NCBI GenBank assembly: GCA_020847555.1
Contig: JADLBT010000486.1
Span: 1 to 5,144 of the forward strand
Source of the DNA: Gemmataceae bacterium
Lineage (GTDB): Bacteria; Planctomycetota; Planctomycetia; Gemmatales; Gemmataceae
Length of the DNA stretch: 5,144 nt
Direction of reading: 5' to 3'
The stretch's first letter is position 1. The number at the start of each line of letters is the position of its first letter. The notes below the pieces were generated by a model that was not told the DNA's origin, ran no database searches, and saw only the letters and a program-made list of their open reading frames with translations. Positions 1 to 5,144 of the stretch are shown one piece after another. Both the position numbers and the translations under genes were made by a program.

Positions 1-37
1 GAGCCCACTGGGCGTCGGTAAGATCATAACGGTGCAT
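1..37 (-). CDS. IS5/IS4-superfamily transposase, N-terminal fragment cut by window edge
   Basis: Read on the minus strand from the ATG at 37, the first twelve residues are MHRYDLTDAQWA, after which the frame leaves the window. This is the typical opening of IS5-family (DUF4096-type N-terminal domain) DDE transposases, whose N-termini usually read R-Y-D-L-T-D-x-Q-W before a helix that ends in PLLP. The start is supported by a near-perfect ribosome binding site, AAGGAGG, at 50-44 on the minus strand with a six-base spacer. The catalytic DDE residues lie outside the window, so it cannot be told whether the element is intact. The call rests on only twelve residues, but they match a very recognisable family signature. 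A non-IS5 relative in the IS4 superfamily is the main alternative. Confidence 0.75.
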   Translation of the reverse strand, partial: MHRYDLTDAQWA

Positions 38-43
38 GGGTGG

Positions 44-50
44 CCTCCTT
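44..50 (-). promoter_or_regulatory. Strong Shine-Dalgarno site of the transposase
   Basis: AAGGAGG on the minus strand lies six bases upstream of the ATG at 37. It is the strongest ribosome binding site in the window and fixes the transposase start. Confidence 0.7.
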
Positions 51-88
51 GAGGAAACCTCCCAGCTCGCGAGATGGGGTCTACCTGT

Positions 89-117
89 ATTATATGCGGT
101 TTTCGCATTGTCAGAAA
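89..117 (-). promoter_or_regulatory. Putative transposase promoter with consensus -10
   Basis: On the minus strand a perfect TATAAT occupies 94-89, about 50 bases upstream of the transposase start and in the right orientation. The -35 is less clear: TTTCTG (117-112) gives a 17-base spacer, while the better-looking CTGACA (114-109) gives only 14. The spacer contains a small palindrome, ATGCG-GTTTT-CGCAT (94-108 on the plus strand), which could form a hairpin or bind a repressor. This AT-richer stretch stands out from its surroundings and probably lies within the end of the insertion sequence. Confidence 0.45.
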
Positions 118-120
118 CAA

Positions 121-284
121 CCTAGCCCGCTCGTGCGGGGTCAAGGAGGATGGCGCGCCAAGGGGGCTGTGGAAAGCCCACGGGTGGCGTCCCGTGGGCC
201 AAGTGCCCAGCACTTCCTCCACGGGGCGCCGCCCGTGGGCTTGACCCGACACCGTTGCACCCCATCCTCCTTGACCCGCCCTAG
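121..284. repeat. Nested inverted-repeat block, MITE/REP-like, bracketed by CCTAG
   Basis: There is no convincing gene here; the stretch is almost entirely inverted repeats. The outer arms are GGGTCAAGGAGGATGG at 138-153 and its exact reverse complement at 262-277 (16 of 16), extendable to 135-153 against 262-279 with one bulged base. Inside lie a perfect 10-bp palindrome TGGCGCGCCA (151-160) and the three-hairpin core at 171-242. A small hairpin CCCGC/GCGGG (126-130 with 135-139) sits at the left end. The pentamer CCTAG occurs on both sides, at 121-125 and 280-284, like a target-site duplication. TTGACCCG is also directly repeated at 241-248 and 271-278. This fits a small non-autonomous mobile element or a REP-type composite. 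Without other genomic copies the boundaries are inferred. Confidence 0.5.
171..242 (+). repeat. Hairpin repeat element, copy 1
   Basis: This is a roughly 72-bp element with three consecutive perfect hairpins: GCCCACGGG/CCCGTGGGC (176-184 with 191-199, six-base loop), AAGTGC/GCACTT (201-206 with 210-215, three-base loop) and CACGGG/CCCGTG (220-225 with 232-237, six-base loop). In addition, AAGCCCACGGG at 174-184 is exactly complementary to CCCGTGGGCTT at 232-242, so the left arm can pair with either the near or the far partner. It resembles copy 2 at 4552-4624 in about 60 of 73 aligned columns by hand. It lies downstream of the MFS gene, between it and the insertion-sequence end, and may act as a transcription stop. 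The pattern is that of REP/BIME-type intergenic repeats. Confidence 0.65.
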
Positions 285-1699
285 CTCTCAGGAACGATGG
301 AGCCTTCCGGGTTCACCAGCGCCCAGCACAGGGCGGCCGCGAGGTACGCTCCGGCCAGGGCGACGATGGCCATGTCCCAATCGACGAGTCGTCCGGCGAG
401 CAGTCCGGGGAGCCCCGCCAGCGCGCCGGCGGGCGCGGCGAGCGCCCCCACGGCCGCCGCCGCGGCCCCCGGTGTGACCCAGTCCGGCCGGTCCACGACC
501 AGCAGCGGCACCACCGCCGGGAAGATCATCGCCCCGATGTTGCCCGCCATGTTCATCATGCTGAAGACGGTCGTGACGTGACGGCCCCCCATGTCGATCG
601 TGATCGTGTAGCCGCACGGCCCTGCCAGGGCTGCAAAGAACGCGCTGAAGGTGAACAGCGCGATCACCAGCGCGACGTCGTCCACGACGAGGCTCAGCCC
701 GGTCGTCAGGGCGGCACAGGTCATGCTCCCGATGGCCAGCCCCTGCCGGCTCAGTCTGCGGCTCCCAGTGCGGACGAGGATCCCGTCCGACACGGCCCCG
801 CCGAGGAACCCGCCGACCACCACCCCCCAGAACGGCAGGCTCGTCAGCCAGCCGGCCTGCACGCGGCTCAGGCCGTGGTGTTCCTGCAGGTAGGTGGGGA
901 ACCAGGTGGCGAAGAACATGTACGCCGCCGCACGGAAGAACTGCTGGCCGCAGATCCACCACATCGCCGAGCTGGTCAGGATGGCGCCCCACGGCGTCGG
1001 CTCCCGCGCGGGGGCAGTGGATTTCGGCTTCGGGGCAGCCCCTTGCCCTTCGATCAGAGACAGCTCGTCGATGTTGACGGCCGGATGTTCCCCCGGCGCG
1101 TCGCGAAACCACAGGTAGAACCAGGCCGCCCAGATGATCCCCGGGACGGCGTACAGCGCGAACACCGACTCCCAGGAATACGCCTGAAGCAACTCGGCCG
1201 TGAGGATGGCGCCGACCGCGCCGCCGACCGACATGAAGCTGCCGAGGGCGCCGCTGGCCAGCCCGCGTCGGGTGACGGGGAACCACTTCGCGATGCTGGC
1301 GGTGGAACACGGGAAGACGCCGGCCTGCGCCGCGCCCATGCCGAGGCGTGCCGCCACCAGCCCGAGGAACCCGGTCGCGGCCGCCATCACTCCGGTCAGC
1401 ACCGACCACAGGAAGGCGAACACCGACAGCGCTCGTCGCGTTCCCCACAGGTGGGCCACCCACCCGCTCGGGAGCTGAAAGAGCGCGTAGGTGAGCACGA
1501 AGGCGCTCATGACCTGGCCCATCTGCTCGCGCGTCAGTCCCAGATCGTGGCGGATGGTGAGTTCGGCGACGCCGATGGAGTTGCGCTGGACGTAGGCGAT
1601 GGTGGCGGCCAGGCAGAGCATGGCCAGCACCTTGTAGCGCACCCAGGTCGGCCGGACAGCCGCGCCGGCGGGAAGGTCGGTCGCAATCGGTGGTGTCAT
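281..1699 (-). CDS. MFS transporter, anion:cation symporter (ACS)-like
   Basis: This 472-residue polytopic membrane protein is of the major facilitator superfamily, most like the ACS group that carries organic acids such as hexuronates, glucarate and other carboxylates. About twelve membrane segments can be read: six in residues 22-197, a Pro/Ala/Lys-rich cytoplasmic loop at about 198-240, and six in about 243-464. Family-like stretches are AYVQRNSIGVAE in TM1 (35-46), GTRRAL after TM2 (86-91), RLGMGAAQAGVFP in TM4 (118-130) and AKWFPVTRRGLASG (137-150). The usual acidic residue of the TM2-TM3 motif is His83 (GWVAHLWGTRR). Residues about 401-440 form an Ala/Gly/Pro-rich segment before TM12 that looks longer than usual. 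The frame is open upstream to 1849, but I start at the ATG at 1699 because MTPPIATDLPAG leads straight into TM1; the upstream part looks intergenic. Its ribosome site is weak (AGGA about 10 bases upstream). Substrate unknown. The gene is divergent from the ABC operon. Confidence 0.85.
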   Translation of the reverse strand: MTPPIATDLPAGAAVRPTWVRYKVLAMLCLAATIAYVQRNSIGVAELTIRHDLGLTREQMGQVMSAFVLTYALFQLPSGWVAHLWGTRRALSVFAFLWSVLTGVMAAATGFLGLVAARLGMGAAQAGVFPCSTASIAKWFPVTRRGLASGALGSFMSVGGAVGAILTAELLQAYSWESVFALYAVPGIIWAAWFYLWFRDAPGEHPAVNIDELSLIEGQGAAPKPKSTAPAREPTPWGAILTSSAMWWICGQQFFRAAAYMFFATWFPTYLQEHHGLSRVQAGWLTSLPFWGVVVGGFLGGAVSDGILVRTGSRRLSRQGLAIGSMTCAALTTGLSLVVDDVALVIALFTFSAFFAALAGPCGYTITIDMGGRHVTTVFSMMNMAGNIGAMIFPAVVPLLVVDRPDWVTPGAAAAAVGALAAPAGALAGLPGLLAGRLVDWDMAIVALAGAYLAAALCWALVNPEGSIVPES

Positions 1700-1880
1700 G
1701 GTGCGGGATCCTGGGGCGATCGCGTTCCGGGCGATTGTAATCGAGGCGATCCCCTGCGGCACGGGAAAAGGCTGGCGGCGTCGGACCAGCCCAGACGTGT
1801 GCGGCTCCGGGTCATGGGGTGGGGCCGTTCGTAAGATGACAGGGAACACTCACAGGCGGCGCTGCCGGCAGCGAGGGGAC
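1700..1880. promoter_or_regulatory. Divergent intergenic region between MFS and ABC operon
   Basis: These 181 bases must carry the start signals of both flanking transcription units. For the MFS gene, TACAAT on the minus strand (1739-1734), about 35 bases before its ATG, is the best -10 candidate; no good -35 is visible. For the ABC operon, TAAGAT at 1832-1837 is a weak -10 candidate, again without a clear -35. The hexamer GGCGAT occurs at 1715, 1730 and 1745, overlapping the MFS -10 (separate entry). No small gene with a ribosome site was found here. Confidence 0.4.
1713..1757 (+). repeat. Three GGCGAT iterons at exact 15-bp spacing
   Basis: GGCGAT begins at 1715, 1730 and 1745, so three 15-bp units follow each other without gaps (1713-1727, 1728-1742, 1743-1757). 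Each unit has G or A before the hexamer and ends in C; the rest varies. The second unit overlaps the TACAAT box on the minus strand. This could be a regulator binding site for the MFS promoter, or a chance pattern in GC-rich DNA. In the minus frame open through the MFS gene it reads as Ile-Ala every five codons, but that part is upstream of the likely start. Confidence 0.35.
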
Positions 1881-2810
1881 ATGACCGCCGTTCTCGAAGT
1901 CACCGACCTGACGAAGCGTTACGGCGCCCTCGTCGCCCTCGACGGCGTCAGCCTGCAGGTCCACGAGGGCGAAATCTTCGGCCTGCTCGGACCCAACGGG
2001 GCCGGAAAAACTACCCTCCTGTCGATCGTTTCGTGCCTGCTGCGGCCCACCTCCGGTCAGGTTCGCCTTCTCGGCCGGCCTCTCGGCCCCGGCGCCCGCG
2101 ACCTCAAACGCCTGATCGGCATCGTACCGCAGGAGCTGGCCATCTACGGCGAACTGACCGCCCGCGAGAACCTGCGCTTCTTCGGCACCCTGTACGGGCT
2201 GAAGCACGCCGAACTTGGCCGGCGCGTCGAGGAGGTGCTCGACGCGGTGGGATTGCTGGAGCGAGCGGACGAGCGGGCTGAACAGTTCTCCGGCGGGATG
2301 AAGCGGCGTCTGAACCTGGGCGCGGCCCTGGTCCACCGGCCGCGGCTGCTCTTCCTGGACGAGCCGACCACCGGCGTGGACCCACAGTCGCGCAACCACA
2401 TCTTCGAGGAAGTGCGCTGCCTGAACGGCGCCGGGATGACGATCGTCTACACCAGCCACTACATGGAAGAGGTGCAAGCGCTGTGTGCGCGCGTCGGCAT
2501 CATCGACCGCGGGCGACTCGTGGCGTGCGACACGCTGGCGGAACTGCTGCGCCGGCTGACCGGCCTGGTGCGCTTCCGGGTGCCGCAGGTGAACGCGACG
2601 CTCCGCAACCGGCTGAAGCAACTCGCGGGGGTGCAGATGCGAGAGAACGGACGAGCAATTGAGCTGGAGTCCCCGGACGTGAAGGCGACCCTGCTGCGAA
2701 CCGTCGCGATCCTCAACGAACTCGACGTGCCGCTGACGAGCCTGGAGACGGAGGAGCCGAACCTGGAGCGGGTTTTCCTCCACCTGACGGGCCGGGCACT
2801 GCGCGACTGA
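1881..2810 (+). CDS. ABC-2 type transporter ATP-binding protein (CcmA/DrrA-like)
   Basis: This 309-residue ATPase subunit of an ABC-2 exporter sits on the cytoplasmic face and drives the permease encoded next to it. All nucleotide-binding motifs are intact: aromatic A-loop Tyr14, Walker A GPNGAGKT (37-44), Q-loop Gln84 in IVPQ, signature FSGGMK (136-141), Walker B RLLFLD (155-160) followed by catalytic Glu161, D-loop VDPQ (166-169) and switch His193 in YTSHYMEEV. Residues about 215-309 form the C-terminal extension usual in this subfamily (DUF4162-like), ending in NLERVFLHLTGRALRD. The ATG at 1881 is chosen because MTAVLEVTDLTKRYG is the normal start of the fold; GAGGGG at 1873-1878 is a rather close ribosome site. 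An in-frame ATG at 1836 would add an Arg-rich 15-residue tail and has a poorer upstream site. The permease follows after 41 bases, so the two are almost certainly co-transcribed. The substrate (drug, lipid or other) cannot be told. Confidence 0.95.
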   Translation: MTAVLEVTDLTKRYGALVALDGVSLQVHEGEIFGLLGPNGAGKTTLLSIVSCLLRPTSGQVRLLGRPLGPGARDLKRLIGIVPQELAIYGELTARENLRFFGTLYGLKHAELGRRVEEVLDAVGLLERADERAEQFSGGMKRRLNLGAALVHRPRLLFLDEPTTGVDPQSRNHIFEEVRCLNGAGMTIVYTSHYMEEVQALCARVGIIDRGRLVACDTLAELLRRLTGLVRFRVPQVNATLRNRLKQLAGVQMRENGRAIELESPDVKATLLRTVAILNELDVPLTSLETEEPNLERVFLHLTGRALRD

Positions 2811-2840
2811 ATCACACGGGGAGCCCGGACGGGCGCGGAC

Positions 2841-2849
2841 GGCGGAGGG
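2841..2849 (+). promoter_or_regulatory. Ribosome binding site deciding the permease start
   Basis: GGCGGAGGG lies two bases before the ATG at 2852 and eight bases before a second in-frame ATG at 2858. Spacing favours the second ATG (protein beginning MWTLAKKDL) over the first (MTMWTLAKKDL). The difference is two residues. Confidence 0.5.
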
Positions 2850-2851
2850 CG

Positions 2852-4528
2852 ATGACGATGTGGACGCTGGCGAAGAAAGACCTGCGTGTGCTCCTCCGCG
2901 ACCCGCGCGCGGGCGTGATCCTGCTGGCGATGCCGTTTATCTTTATCCTGGTCCTCGGCGTGTCGCTGGGCGAGGGGTTCGGCCAGAAGGCGGCGGACAA
3001 GCTGAAGGTGTCGATACTCAACCTCGACGAGGGGATCCCGCGCTACTTCGACCGGCCGGCCATGCTCGGCGAGGCATGCGCGCCGCTGGCGGCGGTGCCC
3101 GGCGGGGGGCTGGAGGGGGCGCCGGACCTGCGCCCCCTCGGGGCGCTGGCGCTGGCGCGCGTCAACCAGTCGCGATGGTTCCCACGCGAGAGTTGGTCGC
3201 GCGTCGTCCAGCGCGACCTGACCGCCACCGCCGACATCAGCGTCGAACTCATCGGCAGCCGGGCGGAGGCCGAGGATCTGGTCCGGGACGGACGCCGCGC
3301 CGCCGTCGTGGTCTTCGGGCCGCGGTTCAGCAAGCGCGCCACGCGCTCCTCGTTCCTCGCTGGCGGGTGGGGCGATGGGCTGCGCGTGGCAGCCGCCTGG
3401 CCCGGGGCGTACACCGCCGTCCACCGCGTGGTTGCCGGCCTGCTCGACGAGCGCCAGGACGTGTTGCCGCTGTATCTGCTCGACGGCATCAACCCGTTCC
3501 ACCGAGATGGCGTCCGGCTCGACCGGCTGGACGTGGAGGTGTTGCAGGATCCGACGCAGAAGACGGCGGCCGGGATCATTTACCAGGTCGCCCAGGGCAG
3601 CCTGATGCGGGTCGTCATGCCGTGGATGATCGGCCGGGCGTTCGAGAAGATCGGCGACCCGCAGTTCGTGGACATGCTCGCCCGCCAGGACGTGCCGCTG
3701 CAAGTTTTTGGCGCGAAGCTGTCGCTGGGCAAGATCCTCGCGACGATGAAGCGGCAGGAGAAGCAGGCTCTCGGGAGCGGGCTGCAGAACGCCTTGCAGT
3801 CGCTGTTCTCGCGCTACAACCTGACCGCCAAGACGTGGCCGGCGTTGACGAGGGCGCCGGACCCGGCGCGCCTGGGCGCGGCCGCGAGCACCTACCAGGA
3901 GGAGGGCGCCGGCCTGCTGAAGCGCGGAGCCATCCGCTATCAGGTGCTCGTCCCGTCGTACACCGTGATGTTCGCCTTCTTCCTGGTGCTGACCGTCGGC
4001 TGGCTCTTCGTGAGCGAGCGCCGGCAGGGGACGCTGAAACGCCTGCGCGCCGCGCCGGTGACGCGCGGGCAGATCCTGCTGGGCAAGTTGTTGCCGTGCC
4101 TGGTCCTGTCGCTCGCGCAGGGATTCTTCCTGCTCGGGGCGGGCCGGCTGGTGTTCGGCATGAGTTGGGGGCCGAACCCGCTGTGGCTGGTGGCGGTGGT
4201 GGCGGCGACGTCCCTGGCAGCGATGGGGCTCGCCCTGCTCATCGCGGCAGCCGCGCAGACCGAGACGCAGGTGGCGATTTACGGCACCTTGCTGGTACTC
4301 GTGCTGGCCGGCCTGAGCGGCTCCCTCATGGGAGATCGCTCGCTCATGCCCGAGGGGATGCAGCGCATCAGCCGCCTGACGCCGCACGCCTGGGCGCTGG
4401 ACGCCTACCGCCAACTGCTGACCAGTCCCACGCCCAACCTGGAAATCGTGGCCCAGGCGTGCGCCGTGCTGGCGGCGTTCGGACTCGCGTTTCTGGGGGT
4501 GGCGTGGTGGGTGCTGAAGCTGGAGTGA
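2852..4528 (+). CDS. ABC-2 type transporter permease with large ectodomain
   Basis: This 558-residue permease partners the ATPase just upstream. Architecture: a short cytoplasmic N-terminus (LAKKDLRVLLRDPRAG), TM1 at about 21-38, a large extracytoplasmic region from about 40 to 365, then about five membrane segments between 366 and 554. This is the one-plus-five topology of the ABC2_membrane_3 (YhaP/NatB-like) family. Diagnostic features are SERRQGTLKRLRAAPVTRGQ (388-407), the coupling-helix region between TM2 and TM3, and RLTPHAWALDAYRQLL (508-523) in the conserved ABC-2 region before the last TM. The ectodomain of about 325 residues is long for the family and soluble-looking, with DGINPF (211-216), DPTQKTAAGIIYQVAQ (233-248) and a Lys/Gln-rich part (300-312). 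One gene implies a homodimeric permease. The start may be 2858 rather than 2852 on ribosome-site spacing. The stop is followed directly by the repeat region at 4529-4624. Confidence 0.92.
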   Translation: MTMWTLAKKDLRVLLRDPRAGVILLAMPFIFILVLGVSLGEGFGQKAADKLKVSILNLDEGIPRYFDRPAMLGEACAPLAAVPGGGLEGAPDLRPLGALALARVNQSRWFPRESWSRVVQRDLTATADISVELIGSRAEAEDLVRDGRRAAVVVFGPRFSKRATRSSFLAGGWGDGLRVAAAWPGAYTAVHRVVAGLLDERQDVLPLYLLDGINPFHRDGVRLDRLDVEVLQDPTQKTAAGIIYQVAQGSLMRVVMPWMIGRAFEKIGDPQFVDMLARQDVPLQVFGAKLSLGKILATMKRQEKQALGSGLQNALQSLFSRYNLTAKTWPALTRAPDPARLGAAASTYQEEGAGLLKRGAIRYQVLVPSYTVMFAFFLVLTVGWLFVSERRQGTLKRLRAAPVTRGQILLGKLLPCLVLSLAQGFFLLGAGRLVFGMSWGPNPLWLVAVVAATSLAAMGLALLIAAAAQTETQVAIYGTLLVLVLAGLSGSLMGDRSLMPEGMQRISRLTPHAWALDAYRQLLTSPTPNLEIVAQACAVLAAFGLAFLGVAWWVLKLE

Positions 4529-4551
4529 CCAGGAGGAAGGGAGAAGTTCCT

Positions 4552-4624
4552 GGAAAGCCCCCGGGTGACGCCCCGCGGGCGAAGTCCCAGGTACATCACC
4601 CACGGACCGCCGCCCGTGGGCTTT
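4552..4624 (+). repeat. Hairpin repeat element, copy 2
   Basis: This is a diverged copy of the element at 171-242, in the same orientation, with about 60 of 73 columns identical by hand. Both share the start GGAAAGCCC, an internal AAGT(G)CCCAG and the end CCGCCCGTGGGCTT. The first hairpin (4557-4565 with 4572-4580) has one C-C mismatch; the last (CCCACGG 4599-4605 with CCGTGGG 4614-4620) is perfect and longer than in copy 1; the central small hairpin is lost. Upstream, CCAGGAGGAAGG at 4529-4540 resembles CAAGGAGGATGG of the copy 1 arm (10 of 12), so a remnant of the outer arm may survive here. The element occupies the space between two convergent genes, a usual position for REP-like repeats, and could end transcription of the permease. 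It lacks a proper T-run (only CTTTAT). Confidence 0.65.
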
Positions 4625-4636
4625 ATCAGGACGGCG

Positions 4637-4666
4637 CCTCTTTCCCGAGAGAGGCTGAGATCAGCC
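4637..4666. terminator. Small hairpins at the convergent gene end
   Basis: CCTCT/AGAGG (4637-4641 with 4650-4654) forms a stem that can extend to seven pairs with one G-T wobble. It abuts GGCTGA/TCAGCC (4653-4658 with 4661-4666), which overlaps the stop codon of the minus-strand oxidoreductase. The position suits a transcription end for that gene, but there is no T-run on either strand, so an intrinsic terminator is not proven. Confidence 0.3.
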
Positions 4667-5144
4667 AGGGTTGTCCAGTGCCTCGGCCAGCACCTCCAGC
4701 GGGTGCAGGGCGCGCCGGCCGGCCAGATCATGGATCTGGTGGCGGCACGAGGTTCCAGGCGCGATCACGGCCGCCTCGGCGTTCGCCGCGAGCGCCGGAA
4801 GCAGGTCGAGCCGGGCGATGGCCACGCTCAGATCGTAGTGCTTCGTCTCGAATCCGAACGAACCCGCCATTCCGCAGCACCCGGTATCGAGCAGCTTCAC
4901 CTCCAGGCCGGGCACCAGGCGCAGCGCCTCGGCCGTTCCCTTGACTCCGACCAGTGCCTTCTGATGGCAGTGGCCGTGGACCACGCAGCCCGCCGGGCGC
5001 GGCCGCAGCGCCAGCTCGGTCCGGCCGGCGTGGACGGCGCGCGCCAGCCAGCCATCGGCGAGTTCGGCCGCCGCCGCGATGCGGCGCGTGTGCGAGCCGG
5101 GGACAAGCTCGGGCCACTCATCCGCCAACGCGAGCAGACAGCTC
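4661..5144 (-). CDS. CCG-domain Fe-S oxidoreductase, C-terminal part (FAD-linked oxidase/GlcF-like)
   Basis: The final 160 residues of a larger protein read in from the right edge; the frame is open to 5144, so the true start is outside the window. The visible part is one cysteine-rich CCG domain (PF02754-type) as in heterodisulfide reductase subunits, the glycolate oxidase iron-sulfur subunit and fused FAD plus Fe-S dehydrogenases. Key features in order are SCLLALADEWPELVPG (first Cys of the domain), VVHGHCHQKAL, DTGCCGMAGSFGFE with the paired cysteines, GTSCRHQI with the last Cys, and HPLEVLAEAL at the C-terminus. GHCHQKA followed by CCGMAGSFGFE is most like the long fused proteins (about 1000 residues, YdiJ-like) that oxidise 2-hydroxyacids such as D-lactate or D-2-hydroxyglutarate, but a separate GlcF-like subunit cannot be excluded. 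The TGA is at 4663-4661. The gene converges on the ABC operon with the repeat region between them. Confidence 0.85.
   Translation of the reverse strand, partial: SCLLALADEWPELVPGSHTRRIAAAAELADGWLARAVHAGRTELALRPRPAGCVVHGHCHQKALVGVKGTAEALRLVPGLEVKLLDTGCCGMAGSFGFETKHYDLSVAIARLDLLPALAANAEAAVIAPGTSCRHQIHDLAGRRALHPLEVLAEALDNPG

Noticed and set aside
171..242. Integron attC site, tRNA-like fold or CRISPR repeat
   Set aside because: There are no GTTRRRY/RYYYAAC core sites, no acceptor or anticodon arm pattern, and no regularly spaced repeats with unique spacers; the structure is a cluster of short GC hairpins.
271..299. TTGACC at 271-276 as a -35 promoter box
   Set aside because: No -10-like sequence follows at 16-18 bases, and it lies in an inverted-repeat arm pointing into the antisense of the MFS gene.
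40..477. Plus-strand open frame of 145 residues over the repeat block
   Set aside because: It runs through hairpin repeats and the antisense of the MFS gene, is Arg/Pro-rich, has no recognisable domain, and starts within the ribosome-site region of the transposase on the other strand.
578..1834. Plus-strand open frame of 418 residues antisense to the MFS gene
   Set aside because: The composition (Arg, Gly, His, Pro, Gln rich) is that of an antisense shadow in GC-rich DNA, while the opposite strand encodes a clear twelve-helix transporter.
1700..1849. N-terminal extension of the MFS protein to an upstream ATG at 1849
   Set aside because: The extra 50 residues carry no membrane or signal features, contain the iterated hexamers, and are not expected in ACS transporters; MTPPI at 1699 leads directly into TM1.
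2459..4603. Minus-strand open frame of 714 residues antisense to the ABC genes
   Set aside because: It is long only because stop codons are rare in antisense frames of GC-biased genes; it spans two real genes plus an intergenic region and has no domain signature.
2860..4944. Plus-strand open frame of 694 residues in another frame of the permease
   Set aside because: It reads across the permease, the repeat region and the antisense of the oxidoreductase and is Arg/Ala/Gly/Pro-rich; a frame shadow.

Overview
The window is GC-rich DNA with strong GC third-position bias, which produces long spurious open frames in antisense. Gene content (a CcmA/DrrA-type ABC exporter pair with an unusually large permease ectodomain, an ACS-type MFS transporter, and a CCG-domain Fe-S/FAD oxidase) and the style of the intergenic repeats would fit a planctomycete, possibly Gemmataceae. 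That placement rests on remembered protein style, not on a marker gene, so treat it as tentative.

Layout, left to right. At 1-37 (minus) is the first 12 codons of an IS5/IS4-superfamily DDE transposase that runs off the left edge, with a strong Shine-Dalgarno site and a TATAAT-bearing promoter region behind it. Bases 121-284 hold no gene but are dense in nested inverted repeats: an outer arm pair, a 10-bp palindrome and a roughly 72-bp three-hairpin core, bracketed by two CCTAG pentamers. At 281-1699 (minus) is a complete MFS transporter whose stop codon lies inside the right CCTAG. A 181-bp intergenic region (1700-1880) with three GGCGAT hexamers spaced exactly 15 bp separates it from a divergent two-gene ABC transporter operon: ATPase at 1881-2810 and permease at 2852-4528. 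Between the permease and a convergent gene lies a second, diverged copy of the 72-bp core (4552-4624) plus a small hairpin. The last gene (4661-5144, minus) is the C-terminal 160 residues of a CCG-domain iron-sulfur oxidoreductase cut by the right edge.

How they work together: the ATPase and permease clearly form one exporter. The MFS transporter is divergent and may share regulatory DNA with it, but nothing shows a shared substrate. The oxidoreductase is transcribed towards the ABC operon and is probably an independent unit. I see no convincing new multi-gene system. The signals most worth following are the duplicated hairpin element (REP/MITE-like) and the 15-bp iterated hexamer in the divergent promoter region.
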